From the NCBI GenBank assembly GCA_900466605.1, contig UBMU01000047.1, positions 1 to 64,000 of the forward strand: DNA of 64,000 bases. Direction: 5' to 3'. Below the pieces are notes generated by a model. The model saw only the letters and a program-made list of their open reading frames with translations, was not told where the DNA came from and made no database searches. Origin of the DNA: Hyphomicrobiales bacterium. Lineage in GTDB: Bacteria; Pseudomonadota; Alphaproteobacteria; Rhizobiales; Rhizobiaceae. A program made the translations under genes and the position numbers. How positions within the stretch are numbered: the stretch's first letter is position 1; the number at the start of each line of letters is the position of its first letter. Positions 25,668-33,974 of this stretch are shown one piece after another.

Positions 25668-26369
25668 TCAGGCGGTTTCGGCGTATTCGGCACCATCCGG
25701 CTCGCGCAGAACATAGCCGCGGCCCCAGACGGTTTCGATGTAGTTCGCCCCGCCGGCTGCATTTGCCAGCTTCTTGCGCAGCTTGCAGATGAAAACGTCG
25801 ATGATCTTCAATTCCGGCTCGTCCATGCCACCATAGAGGTGGTTCAGGAACATTTCCTTGGTGAGAGTCGTACCCTTGCGGAGCGAAAGCAGCTCCAGCA
25901 TCTGGTATTCCTTGCCCGTCAGGTGGACGCGCTGGCCGCCGACTTCGACGGTCTTGGCGTCGAGGTTGACGATCAGTTCGCCAGTCATGATGACCGACTG
26001 GGCGTGACCCTTGGAACGACGGACGATCGCATGGATGCGAGCAACCAATTCGTCCTTATGGAACGGCTTGGTCATGTAGTCGTCGGCGCCGAAGCCGAGA
26101 CCGCGGACCTTGTCTTCAATGCCGGCCATGCCGGAGAGAATCAGGATCGGCGTCTTGACCTTGGACAGTCGGAGAGTGCGCAGCACTTCGTATCCGGACA
26201 TGTCGGGAAGGTTCAAATCGAGAAGGATGATGTCATAATCATACAATTTCCCGAGATCCACGCCTTCTTCACCGAGATCGGTTGTATAGACGTTAAAACT
26301 TTCTGATTTGAGCATCAATTCGATGCTCTGCGCTGTCGCGCTATCATCTTCGATGAGTAGTACCCGCAT
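25668..26369 (-). CDS. ctrA: Cell-cycle master response regulator CtrA
   Basis: The 233-residue OmpR-family regulator starts MRVLLIEDDSATAQSIELM, has Asp51 in ILLDLNLPDMSGYEV, the switch Ser in LILSGMAG and Lys in MTKPFHKDE. Its winged helix has FICKLRKKLANA and YVLREPDGAEYAETA at the C-terminus, ending in the Ala residues used for ClpXP recognition. In alphaproteobacteria CtrA controls replication initiation, division and motility, and in this group it is essential. The ATG at 26369 is used rather than the upstream extension to 26480. It is divergent from a FliJ-like gene across a 441-base AT-rich region. Confidence 0.97.
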   Translation of the reverse strand: MRVLLIEDDSATAQSIELMLKSESFNVYTTDLGEEGVDLGKLYDYDIILLDLNLPDMSGYEVLRTLRLSKVKTPILILSGMAGIEDKVRGLGFGADDYMTKPFHKDELVARIHAIVRRSKGHAQSVIMTGELIVNLDAKTVEVGGQRVHLTGKEYQMLELLSLRKGTTLTKEMFLNHLYGGMDEPELKIIDVFICKLRKKLANAAGGANYIETVWGRGYVLREPDGAEYAETA

Positions 26370-26810
26370 TCTTATCCCCTTTACCGCCGCCGAAAGGTGG
26401 TCTGGCCCCCTACGCGATACCGAATATGTCACTGCGTGATTTGGAAGCTGCCACGAAATGGTTAACAAATTCTGATTCACTCTGGCAAGAGGTAATCAAT
26501 TTATTAAATAATTTGCCCATTCCGCTGTTTTCCAACGAGAATTCGCAAAGCCAAATCCTTAACTTTTACATTAAGAACGGCCGGTAAGCGATTCATTCGA
26601 CTCACCAATGAAACGGTATCGGAAATCGCGTAGTTGTGTTTACCGACCCTTAAATCATCGGGACTATCATTAACGATGCCCGTAAACGAAAGGTTACCAA
26701 CGGTAGGTTTTTGTTAATACCGACGGAAATTTTTTCGGCAGGCCGCGTCAAAACGGCTCGCAGGGGCGATTTAAGTGGAGCAGGGGTCTCGCATCACTGG
26801 AGTAATGCGT
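26370..26810. promoter_or_regulatory. ctrA control region with three GANTC methylation sites
   Basis: This 441-base AT-rich gap lies between divergent ctrA and the FliJ-like gene. GATTC occurs at 26474-26478 and 26590-26594, and GACTC at 26599-26603; these are CcrM methylation sites, which in Caulobacter control a ctrA promoter. A one-mismatch CtrA-like box, TTTA-N7-TTAA, lies at 26639-26653, and isolated TTAAC half-sites at 26462 and 26670. No coding frame is seen. Promoter positions cannot be fixed from sequence. Confidence 0.45.
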
Positions 26811-27161
26811 ATGAAGTCGCGTGAGAGCCTAGTTCGCCTGAAGGAGTTTCAGGTGAACGAAAAACGTCGCCAACTGCAGCAATTGCAGATGATGATGTCT
26901 GAATTTGATCGGATGACGAAGGATCTGGAGAGCCAGATCGTTGTCGAAGAAAAAAAGTCCGGCATTTCCGACCCGAATCACTTCGCCTATCCGACTTTCG
27001 CAAAGGCAGCACGCCAGCGCGCGGATAATCTTCAGGTCTCGATCAAGGAGCTGAAGATGCAGGAAGAGTCGCTCGAACAGGCGCTCGAAGAGATGCAGGC
27101 GGAATACGCACGTGCAGCCGCGCTGGAAGAGCGCGACGGCGCAGTCCGGGCAAGAGCCTAA
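26811..27161 (+). CDS. FliJ-like coiled-coil protein
   Basis: The 116-residue protein is nearly all helical, starting MKSRESLVRLKEFQVNEKRR. It has two long amphipathic segments separated by DPNHFAYPTFAKAA, the antiparallel coiled-coil layout of FliJ, the flagellar export chaperone escort that works with the FliI ATPase. Similarity is structural rather than motif-based, and no flagellar gene is next to it, so the name is tentative. The ATG at 26811 has GGAG eight bases upstream. AGGCGCC-ATCC-GGCGCCT forms a hairpin just after the stop. Confidence 0.65.
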   Translation: MKSRESLVRLKEFQVNEKRRQLQQLQMMMSEFDRMTKDLESQIVVEEKKSGISDPNHFAYPTFAKAARQRADNLQVSIKELKMQEESLEQALEEMQAEYARAAALEERDGAVRARA

Positions 27162-27202
27162 GGCAGGAAAAAGGCGCCATCCGGCGCCTCGGGATCGCCT
27201 CG

Positions 27203-27250
27203 AAAAAAGCCATGCATGATGGGCTGTCGCGTCCGTCATACATGGCTTTT
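27203..27250. terminator. Bidirectional terminator
   Basis: AAAAGCCATG at 27205-27214 pairs with CATGGCTTTT at 27241-27250, and ATGATGG pairs inside with CCGTCAT, giving a long stem with A-run and T-run on the two sides. It separates the convergent FliJ-like and GNAT genes. Confidence 0.8.
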
Positions 27251-27262
27251 GGCGTTGCGATA

Positions 27263-27550
27263 TCAGCCGCTGATTACGTCGCGCCACTCCTCATGGCGTT
27301 GTGATTGTGCCTTGAAAAAAGGGCATAGCGGGAAGATCTTCCATCCGCCTTTGCGCGCTTCTTCGACCGCGTGAAGAGCAAGTGCTTGGCCAACTCCCTT
27401 ACCGCGCAACGCATCGGGGACGCCCGTATGGTCAATGATGACGAGTTTGGGTGAGGTGCGGGAATAGGTCATTTCCGCCTGGTGGCCCTCCACTTCTGCA
27501 ACGTAGCGACCGCCGGAAGGGTTCTCTTCGTTCTTGATGTCCATTGCCAT
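27263..27550 (-). CDS. Small GNAT-type acetyltransferase (YjdJ/NATD1-like)
   Basis: The 95-residue protein matches the short GNAT subfamily: a strand-rich N-terminus (GGRYVAEVEGHQAEMTYSR), then the acetyl-CoA loop ALRGKGVGQALALHAVEEAR and KIFPLCPFFKAQ at the end, with the conserved Cys-Pro-Phe. Members are about this length. Substrate unknown. The ATG is at 27550; a second Met lies two codons in. Confidence 0.85.
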   Translation of the reverse strand: MAMDIKNEENPSGGRYVAEVEGHQAEMTYSRTSPKLVIIDHTGVPDALRGKGVGQALALHAVEEARKGGWKIFPLCPFFKAQSQRHEEWRDVISG

Positions 27551-27866
27551 TCCTCATCAACATTTTTCGTGCTGGTGGAAGTTGGCATGTCATCGCGGCC
27601 GCGCCAAGCCGCGCGGTGACGACATAGTGTTCGATCAGACGGGGTAGGGGAGATGTTGCCGGGACGAGGCCGGCAACAATTTCGGCTCACCGATCGAATT
27701 TCCTGCCGCGTGGTCTATGGGGCAGGGACGCTCCGGTGAAGAGACTAGCAGCTGGCAAAGGCAGGGCGCCATCTGGCTGTATCAATGACTTCGGGCCGTC
27801 TGGAGATCCCCCTCAGGAAATTCAGGCGGCCCGAAACTTAGAATTCGTTACCCTCAAAAGGGCTTG
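27551..27866. other. Intergenic stretch with an inverted repeat
   Basis: 316 bases between the small GNAT gene and sciP. The only structure I see is TTCGGGCC (27790-27797) pairing with GGCCCGAA (27828-27835). It lies just past the sciP stop and could act in 3' processing, but it has no T-run. No gene seen. Confidence 0.4.
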
Positions 27867-28142
27867 TCAATGGCGATACTGCTGGATGCGCGTGGTGCGC
27901 AGGCCGGCAAGGCCGTGGCTGTTAATTGAAGACTGCCAGGAAAGAAACTCTTCGACAGTCAGCGTATAACGCTCGCAGGCTTCTTCCAAGCTCAACAGGC
28001 CACCGCGAACCGCCGCTACAACCTCTGCTTTACGGCGGATAACCCAGCGCCTCGTATTCGGCGGCGGCAAATCCGCAATCGTCAGCGGGCTGCCATCGGG
28101 GCCGATGACATATTTTACTCGGGGACGTATCATTTCGGTCAT
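27867..28142 (-). CDS. sciP: CtrA inhibitor SciP (DUF1153)
   Basis: The 91-residue protein carries the DUF1153 helix-turn-helix: RWVIRRKAEVVAAV, GGLLSLEEACERY and TLTVEEFLSWQ. In Caulobacter SciP binds CtrA and blocks CtrA-driven transcription in G1. Length and motif order fit. The ATG at 28142 gives the usual start MTEMIRPRVKYVIGPDG; the frame is open to 28178. It lies 1.5 kb from ctrA on the same strand and is divergent from a LuxR-type gene. Confidence 0.92.
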   Translation of the reverse strand: MTEMIRPRVKYVIGPDGSPLTIADLPPPNTRRWVIRRKAEVVAAVRGGLLSLEEACERYTLTVEEFLSWQSSINSHGLAGLRTTRIQQYRH

Positions 28143-28545
28143 TGGACTCTCTACACAACTCAAGACCACGGCAGCCACTCTAGCTTGTCACATTTAAGAA
28201 TTGCCTAAGCGCATCGTAACACTTTGATAAGAAATTTAGGTGCCGATTTGCCAAGAAGCGATTTGCGCCCGGGCAGCCTTCCGCAACGTAAATTTGTGGT
28301 GAGCGCATAGGAGCCATGCGTAATGGTTGGTGGGCAATTGATAATCGCCAATTTATAAGCGCCGCAACATAGTTGTGAGCGCAATAATTCGTCTCCGTTC
28401 TTATTGTCGTGTCCGGAATGACTAAGGCTGTTTGCTTCGTATCCTTTTGATACGGAGTCGTTTGCTTTCCCCGGACGCCGCGCGGCCTCTTTCGGGTCGG
28501 CAAGTAAAGACGCTGAGCCGGGGGTAGCCGCCGAGGGACAAGAAA
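28143..28545. other. Divergent intergenic region between sciP and the LuxR-type gene
   Basis: 403 bases with no plausible gene. A one-mismatch CtrA-like box lies at 28194-28208 (given separately). The rest is moderately AT-rich and presumably holds promoters for both genes. Confidence 0.5.
28194..28208. promoter_or_regulatory. Candidate CtrA box upstream of sciP
   Basis: TTAA-GAATTGC-CTAA matches the CtrA consensus TTAA-N7-TTAA with one mismatch, 52 bases before the sciP start. In Caulobacter sciP is activated by CtrA. A single such site can occur by chance in AT-rich DNA. Confidence 0.35.
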
Positions 28546-29286
28546 ATGAAGAAACAAGAACGCGCCGTTCGCGACGGCGCGGGGGATGCTGTTTTTTCGC
28601 GGATCGCGTCTGGGCAGACAATGTCCGCGGAGCGATTCAACGACTGCGTAGCCGAGATGGCAACGGAAGCAGGATTCAACCACTACTTGTTGGCAGAGTT
28701 TCCTCGCGGGGACCGCAGCGGTTTCGCTTGCAACTACCTTGCCAGCAACTGGCCGCAAGAGCTCATTGATTTTTATGAGGAGGTTGACCTCTTCTATTGC
28801 TGCAAGCTGGTGGCAGCGCTCAAGAGGACAGCAATGCCGGTCTTCTGTGACAAGGCGCCGTTCGAGAGTACCGCGGCAAATCAGGAAAACCAGCGGCTCA
28901 CGGCGCTCTTCAGAGTACATGGCCTGAAGAATACTTTTGCATTTGCGCTGCACGATATGCACCTGCGGCAATACATCTTCGCGTTCTCGGGCGAGCGGGT
29001 GCACCTTGCGCGCGCGGAGGCAATGGAGCAGGTTTTTCGAGGGATGGAATTTCTGGAGCTGTTCGGCCAGCAGAACCCTGTGGAACAGCCCGCCGAGAGC
29101 CTCAGCAGCCGCGAAGTCGAATGCCTTCGCTGGTCGGCGGCAGGAAAGAGCAGCGAAGAGATCGCGATCATTCTTGATCTCTCCGCTCATACGGTGGTCG
29201 GTTACCTCAAAAGCGCGATGCGAAAGCTCGATTCCGTCAATCGCATGCAGGCAATTGCGCGCGCATTCCGCTTTCGACTGCTATAG
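28546..29286 (+). CDS. LuxR-family transcriptional regulator with autoinducer-binding-like domain
   Basis: The 246-residue protein has an N-terminal domain like the acyl-homoserine-lactone-binding fold (FNHYLLAEFPRGD, NWPQELIDFYEEVDLF, then FCDKAPF) and a C-terminal LuxR HTH at about residues 183-240 (LSSREVECLRWSAAGKSSEE, IAIILDLSAHTV, MRKLDSVNRMQAIARA). No synthase gene is nearby, so it would be an orphan receptor, or it may use another ligand. Several residues of the canonical ligand pocket are not obvious. It lies beside sciP and ctrA. VisN/VisR-type motility regulators share this architecture, but identity is not claimed. Confidence 0.8.
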   Translation: MKKQERAVRDGAGDAVFSRIASGQTMSAERFNDCVAEMATEAGFNHYLLAEFPRGDRSGFACNYLASNWPQELIDFYEEVDLFYCCKLVAALKRTAMPVFCDKAPFESTAANQENQRLTALFRVHGLKNTFAFALHDMHLRQYIFAFSGERVHLARAEAMEQVFRGMEFLELFGQQNPVEQPAESLSSREVECLRWSAAGKSSEEIAIILDLSAHTVVGYLKSAMRKLDSVNRMQAIARAFRFRLL

Positions 29287-29304
29287 AATCTCAGGCGCTC
29301 CCAT

Positions 29305-30342
29305 CTACAGCATCACTGCGGACAGTTCGGTCTTTCCGGCTCCGAATTCATATTGAGCGCTACCGTGATGCAGGAGCGCCAGCCAATCCCCTTCACTCAG
29401 TAAGACAACAGTGAAAGCGGAATGGCGTGCTGCGCCGGCGGAGGCAGGGCCGATTGCGAATGCGAGTGCTGCAGAGCCATTTACCTCCACTGCTGCCTGG
29501 TGCCCGTAAGAGGAAAGGGTGCTTGCCGTCAATTGCAGAAGATATGGACCGGTTTCCGGGATAATCAGGCGGTTGCCAGTGCCTCCTGGGACAGCCGAGC
29601 CGAGGGAGAAGCCGCCTTGCTGCAGATGGAAATCGTTGAAGCCGGTCCGACTGCCATCTGCCGGTGTGGATATGGCCGTGGTCAGGGATAACCGGGCAGC
29701 CGGTCTTGCAGGCATTCTCACAGCACCCTGCGGGGTAATTGCCAGAGCGGTCAGCCAGTCGCTTCCATCGCTGCTGACCTTTATCGAAAAGTCGTCGTTG
29801 CCGGCGAGACCCATTTCCGCCCGACCGGACCATCCGGTCTGAAACAGCAAGGTTCCAGTCTCCGCAGTGGCGGACTTGTTCAACTTCAATTGGTGTCCGT
29901 GGCCCGCATGGCTGAAGAGAGTGGCATCCGATGCGACCGACAGACGGTTGACGGCGTCCGGCGACGTGTTCACGCCGATCATCGCAAGAGAACTGCTGTC
30001 ATCGAGCGATACTGGCCGCCACGCGCCGCTACTGAAAACGCGGAGTTGCCCCTGTGCGGCGAAGAAGGCGCGCCAGCCCGTCCTGGGCTCCAGATAGAGC
30101 CAGGCGCCGTCCTGGCGAAAAGCCAGCATCCCGTCTTTCCCTGACCACGGGCCACCGGCGCTCTCAGCGACGAGATAGCATTGCCCTTCAGAGGGGGCCG
30201 ACGGTGGAACAGGGAATTCGTTGGAGACACAGAGTTGGACGACGGCATCGAGGCGCTGCAGCGCCTCATTGTGGGTCACATGCTTCTGCGCTTGCGACGG
30301 AAGGATATAGGGCATCGCGAGATTGCTGGTTTGATCGGACAC
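29305..30342 (-). CDS. DUF2793-domain protein
   Basis: The 345-residue protein opens with the DUF2793 signature LPSQAQKHVTHNEALQRLDAV, followed by Trp/Gly-rich stretches (YLVAESAGGPWSGKDGMLAF) and a C-terminal beta-rich jelly-roll-like region (about residues 230-345). DUF2793 proteins are common in phage tail and gene-transfer-agent neighbourhoods and may be surface or fibre components, but no other phage genes are here. GTG at 30342 is the preferred start because of the GGGAGCC ribosome site; ATG at 30369 is the alternative. Confidence 0.75.
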   Translation of the reverse strand: MSDQTSNLAMPYILPSQAQKHVTHNEALQRLDAVVQLCVSNEFPVPPSAPSEGQCYLVAESAGGPWSGKDGMLAFRQDGAWLYLEPRTGWRAFFAAQGQLRVFSSGAWRPVSLDDSSSLAMIGVNTSPDAVNRLSVASDATLFSHAGHGHQLKLNKSATAETGTLLFQTGWSGRAEMGLAGNDDFSIKVSSDGSDWLTALAITPQGAVRMPARPAARLSLTTAISTPADGSRTGFNDFHLQQGGFSLGSAVPGGTGNRLIIPETGPYLLQLTASTLSSYGHQAAVEVNGSAALAFAIGPASAGAARHSAFTVVLLSEGDWLALLHHGSAQYEFGAGKTELSAVML

Positions 30343-30434
30343 GGTTTGCGGCTCCCGGTGCGGTTTCATTCGCCGAGAATCCTAGCGGCGGTCAGCCGGG
30401 CGTGGATACCGAGGAGCCTGCTTCGCTGATTTTG

Positions 30435-31247
30435 TTAGCTTTTTTGCGTGAGGTGTTCCCGCACCAACGTGGAGCTTTGGCCTCCCCAGGAAATGAAGTT
30501 GGGGTTGGCGAAATCGCTGTCATGCATCTGAGAGATTTTGCCGTATGTCAGGGGCAATCCGTCAAGCGTGAGCGTCGAGCCGCCTGCTGCGCGCAGTACG
30601 GCGTCGCCGGCGGCCGTATCCCACTCCATCGTGCGCGTAAAGCGCGGATAGACGTCGGCGAGGCCTTCAGCCAGCATGCAGAACTTCAGCGAAGAGCCGA
30701 TGTTGGTGCATTGAGAGATCGCGTTTGCGGCGAGAAAGACCTCGGTATGGGGGCTGTTGTGCGATCGGCTTGCCAATGCCGTCCGGTCGGCCGGTTGCGG
30801 GCGCACGCGGATGGTGGTCCGCTGTGTCACTCGAAAATGAGCATCGACAACGAGCTTCTCTGCCCTTTGGTTCTCGCCAGCAAAGGCGACGCCGAGGGCG
30901 GGCGCATATACGATACCGGCAAGAGGGCGGCCGTCACGGATGTAGGCAATGTTGACCGTAAACTCACGGCGCTTGTCGATGAATTCCCGGGTGCCGTCGA
31001 GTGGATCCACCAGGAAGAAGGACGCGCCGATCGCTGGCACATTGCCGGCAGCCACCGATTCCTCGGCAATAATTGGCGTATCCGGGAAGGCGGCCTCAAG
31101 TTGCGCGATAATGATACGCTCGGCCCGCTCATCGGCGACGGTGACCGGGCTGTTGTCTGCCTTCTTTGCAGACGGGCATCCCTCCAGGAAAACCTGCATG
31201 ATTGCCTTGCCCGCCTCGAGTGCCGCGCGTTCAAATGTTTCGAGCAT
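30435..31247 (-). CDS. cysQ: 3'(2'),5'-bisphosphate nucleotidase CysQ
   Basis: The 270-residue enzyme belongs to the inositol monophosphatase superfamily. It has the metal-binding Glu pair IIAEES, DPLDGTREF at residues 81-89 and the C-terminal EWDTAAGDAVLRAAGG. It removes the 3' phosphate from PAP, a product of sulfate assimilation, and so protects sulfur metabolism. The R-E-F after the metal motif is typical of CysQ rather than inositol phosphatases. The ATG is at 31247. Confidence 0.93.
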   Translation of the reverse strand: MLETFERAALEAGKAIMQVFLEGCPSAKKADNSPVTVADERAERIIIAQLEAAFPDTPIIAEESVAAGNVPAIGASFFLVDPLDGTREFIDKRREFTVNIAYIRDGRPLAGIVYAPALGVAFAGENQRAEKLVVDAHFRVTQRTTIRVRPQPADRTALASRSHNSPHTEVFLAANAISQCTNIGSSLKFCMLAEGLADVYPRFTRTMEWDTAAGDAVLRAAGGSTLTLDGLPLTYGKISQMHDSDFANPNFISWGGQSSTLVREHLTQKS

Positions 31248-31672
31248 TGCTCGCCTTCCGGATCTGACACGTTGCGCCGACTTCAGCGCGTTACCCTATA
31301 TAGGGAATTCTCGCGGTCATTGGGAATCGTATCCATGGCGAAGCGTATTTTTGTCGAGGTCAGTTGCGCATCGGGGGGTACGCGATGCGATAGAAGTCAG
31401 GATCAGCCTGTTGCCAGAATCGGCAGGCAACGCCCCATCTTGGTGCTGTTTCCAGTTAAAAAGCATATTCTTCAGCGTTGCGTGCTAAAAAAAGCGGTTT
31501 TTTGACTGCGGATAAGTCATTTTCACCAAAACGGCAAAGAACTTTGGAGCTTTGCGATTTTGCACTTCCCTTTTGGTTTGAAAGCGGTATGAAATCCTTA
31601 ATCAAGGGCTCAATAAAGGCTCTAATAACAAGAGATGCTGGCTAATCTGGCTTGCATCCAGGGGAATAACAT
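31248..31672. other. Intergenic region upstream of livH
   Basis: 425 bases between divergent cysQ and livH. I see a run AAAAAAA-GCGG-TTTTTT at about 31490-31502 and AT-rich sequence near livH. I found neither a convincing sigma-54 site nor a coding frame. The liv promoter must lie here. Confidence 0.45.
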
Positions 31673-32575
31673 ATGGAATATTTTGTCCAGCAGCTCGTCA
31701 ATGGGCTGACTCTTGGATCCATCTATGGCCTAGTGGCTATTGGCTATACGATGGTTTACGGCATTATCGGCATGATCAACTTCGCCCACGGCGATATTTT
31801 CATGCTTGGCGGTTTCGCTGCCCTTATTGTCTTTCTCGTCCTCACTTCCATGTTCGCGGGACTTCCGGTTGCAGTTCTACTGCTTGTGATGCTCCTCGTT
31901 GCGATGCTGATGACGAGTTTGTGGAACTGGACGATCGAGCGCGTTGCTTATCGTCCGTTGCGTGGATCGTTCCGTCTGGCGCCGCTCATTACCGCAATCG
32001 GTATGTCGATCACGCTGTCGAACTTCATTCAAGTCACGCAGGGGCCGCGCAACAAGCCGATTCCACCGCTGGTCAGCACGGTATACAATGTCGCCGGCAT
32101 CTCCATTTCGCTGAAGCAAATTGTAATCATCATCATCACGGCTGTGCTGCTGACGCTGTTCTGGTATCTCGTCAATCATACGTCGCTCGGCCGTGCTCAG
32201 CGTGCCACCGAGCAGGATCGTAAGATGGCGGCGCTGCTCGGCGTCAACGTCGACCAGACGATCTCCGTCACCTTCATCATGGGTGCGGCACTCGCTGCGG
32301 TCGCGGGCACAATGTATCTGATGTATTATGGCGTCGTGAACTTCAACGACGGCTTCGTACCGGGTGTGAAGGCGTTCACCGCAGCCGTCCTCGGCGGCAT
32401 CGGCTCCTTGCCGGGCGCTGTTCTCGGCGGGCTGATGATCGGTCTCATCGAGTCGCTGTGGTCGGCCTACTTCACCATCGCGTACAAGGATGTGGCGACA
32501 TTCGCCATCCTCGCTTTCGTGCTGATCTTCAAGCCGACAGGTATCCTGGGCCGGCCGGAAGTCGAGAAGGTTTAA
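31673..32575 (+). CDS. livH: Branched-chain amino-acid ABC transporter permease LivH
   Basis: The 300-residue inner-membrane protein has about eight helices and the LivH signatures LTLGSIYGLVAIGYTMVYGI, INFAHGDIFMLG and LGGIGSLPGAVLGG. It pairs with LivM to form the channel. It starts the liv operon and is followed four bases later by livM. It could carry other amino acids, since this family is broad in rhizobia. Confidence 0.93.
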   Translation: MEYFVQQLVNGLTLGSIYGLVAIGYTMVYGIIGMINFAHGDIFMLGGFAALIVFLVLTSMFAGLPVAVLLLVMLLVAMLMTSLWNWTIERVAYRPLRGSFRLAPLITAIGMSITLSNFIQVTQGPRNKPIPPLVSTVYNVAGISISLKQIVIIIITAVLLTLFWYLVNHTSLGRAQRATEQDRKMAALLGVNVDQTISVTFIMGAALAAVAGTMYLMYYGVVNFNDGFVPGVKAFTAAVLGGIGSLPGAVLGGLMIGLIESLWSAYFTIAYKDVATFAILAFVLIFKPTGILGRPEVEKV

Positions 32576-32579
32576 CGTC

Positions 32580-33974
32580 ATGGAAAATGCTGTACGTTCC
32601 GCTGACAGGTCCGCAAACACCGGACTTGTTCAGAAGGGTATTAAAGAAGCGCTGTTCGCCGCTCTCATCTCGTTCGGTATGTTTGTGCTCTACGTCGGCT
32701 TGAAAACCGATCAGAACATCAGTAACGAACTGATTATTGTCCAGCGTTGGGGCCTCCTCGCCATATTCGTGGCGGTTGCTGCCGCCGGCCGCTTCCTGAT
32801 GGTCGTTTTCGTGAGGCCGCATCTCGATGCGCGCAAGTTGGCAAAGGCGCGTAGCGGCGAGCTGGATATCTCGGCCGAAAAGGGCTTTTTCCACACCCAT
32901 TTCCTGAAGATCGCCCTCGTTGCGCTGCTTCTCTATCCAGTGTTCATCTACACCGTCGCTGGCCCGCAGGGCTCGCTGAAGTGGGTGGATAACTTCGGTA
33001 TCCAGATCCTGATCTACGTGATGCTGGCCTGGGGTCTGAACATCGTCGTCGGTCTGGCTGGTCTGCTCGATCTTGGCTATGTGGCCTTTTATGCGATCGG
33101 GGCGTATTCGTACGCGCTTCTGTCCAGCTATTTCGGCCTGTCGTTCTGGGTGCTCCTGCCTCTGTCCGGGATTCTAGCCGCGCTGTGGGGTGTCGTTCTG
33201 GGCTTCCCGGTTCTCAGACTGCGTGGTGACTATCTTGCGATCGTAACGCTGGCTTTCGGCGAAATCATTCGCCTGGTGATCATCAACTGGACGGATCTCA
33301 CCAAGGGAACGTTCGGTATCTCGGGCATTCCGAAGGCAACGCTGTTCGGCATTCCATTCGATGCGAGCGCCGGTGGCTTCGCGAAGCTTTTCCACCTGCC
33401 GATTTCCTCGGCCTACTACAAGATCTTCCTTTTCTACCTGATCCTGGCCCTTTGCATGCTGACCGCCTACGTGACGATCCGCCTGCGCCGGATGCCGATC
33501 GGCCGTGCATGGGAAGCTCTGCGCGAGGATGAAATCGCTTGCCGCTCGCTTGGCATCAACACGGTGACGACGAAGCTGACGGCCTTTGCGACGGGTGCCA
33601 TGTTTGGCGGCTTTGCGGGCTCCTTTTTCGCTGCCCGCCAAGGCTTCGTTTCTCCTGAATCGTTCGTCTTCCTGGAGTCGGCAGTAATCCTTGCCATCGT
33701 CGTTCTCGGCGGCATGGGTTCACTGACCGGTATCGCGATTGCCGCAATCGTCATGGTCGGCGGCACGGAAATGCTGCGCGAAATGGAGTTCCTGAAGCTG
33801 ATCTTCGGACCGGACTTCACGCCCGAGCTCTACCGCATGCTGCTGTTCGGCCTGGCGATGGTCGTCGTGATGCTGATCAAGCCGCGCGGCTTTGTGGGAT
33901 CGCGTGAACCGACAGCCTTCCTCAAGCAGCGCAAGGCAGTTTCCGGCAGCTTTACCAAGGAGGGCCATGGTTGA
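32580..33974 (+). CDS. livM: Branched-chain amino-acid ABC transporter permease LivM
   Basis: The 464-residue permease has an N-terminal extension with extra helices (to about residue 110) before the core LivM domain, which shows LGLNIVVGLAGLLDLGYVAFYA, LRLRGDYLAIVTLAFGEI and the EAA-like loop RAWEALREDEIACRSLGIN. Long LivM proteins of this length are normal. Its stop overlaps the livG start. Confidence 0.93.
   Translation: MENAVRSADRSANTGLVQKGIKEALFAALISFGMFVLYVGLKTDQNISNELIIVQRWGLLAIFVAVAAAGRFLMVVFVRPHLDARKLAKARSGELDISAEKGFFHTHFLKIALVALLLYPVFIYTVAGPQGSLKWVDNFGIQILIYVMLAWGLNIVVGLAGLLDLGYVAFYAIGAYSYALLSSYFGLSFWVLLPLSGILAALWGVVLGFPVLRLRGDYLAIVTLAFGEIIRLVIINWTDLTKGTFGISGIPKATLFGIPFDASAGGFAKLFHLPISSAYYKIFLFYLILALCMLTAYVTIRLRRMPIGRAWEALREDEIACRSLGINTVTTKLTAFATGAMFGGFAGSFFAARQGFVSPESFVFLESAVILAIVVLGGMGSLTGIAIAAIVMVGGTEMLREMEFLKLIFGPDFTPELYRMLLFGLAMVVVMLIKPRGFVGSREPTAFLKQRKAVSGSFTKEGHG

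Noticed and set aside
26450..26530. AT-rich runs near ctrA as a possible replication origin
   Set aside because: No DnaA-box cluster is seen, and the genes around it are not those next to a rhizobial origin. The AT content is typical of a promoter region.
26559..26575. TTAA-N8-TTAAG upstream of ctrA as a full CtrA box
   Set aside because: The spacing is eight bases rather than seven, so it does not fit the consensus.
28180..29190. A 336-codon minus-strand frame opposite the LuxR-type gene
   Set aside because: The plus-strand protein has a clear HTH, while this frame has no domain and covers an AT-rich promoter region.
31500..31530. TTGACT near livH as a sigma-70 promoter
   Set aside because: No acceptable -10 hexamer is found at 16-18 bases.
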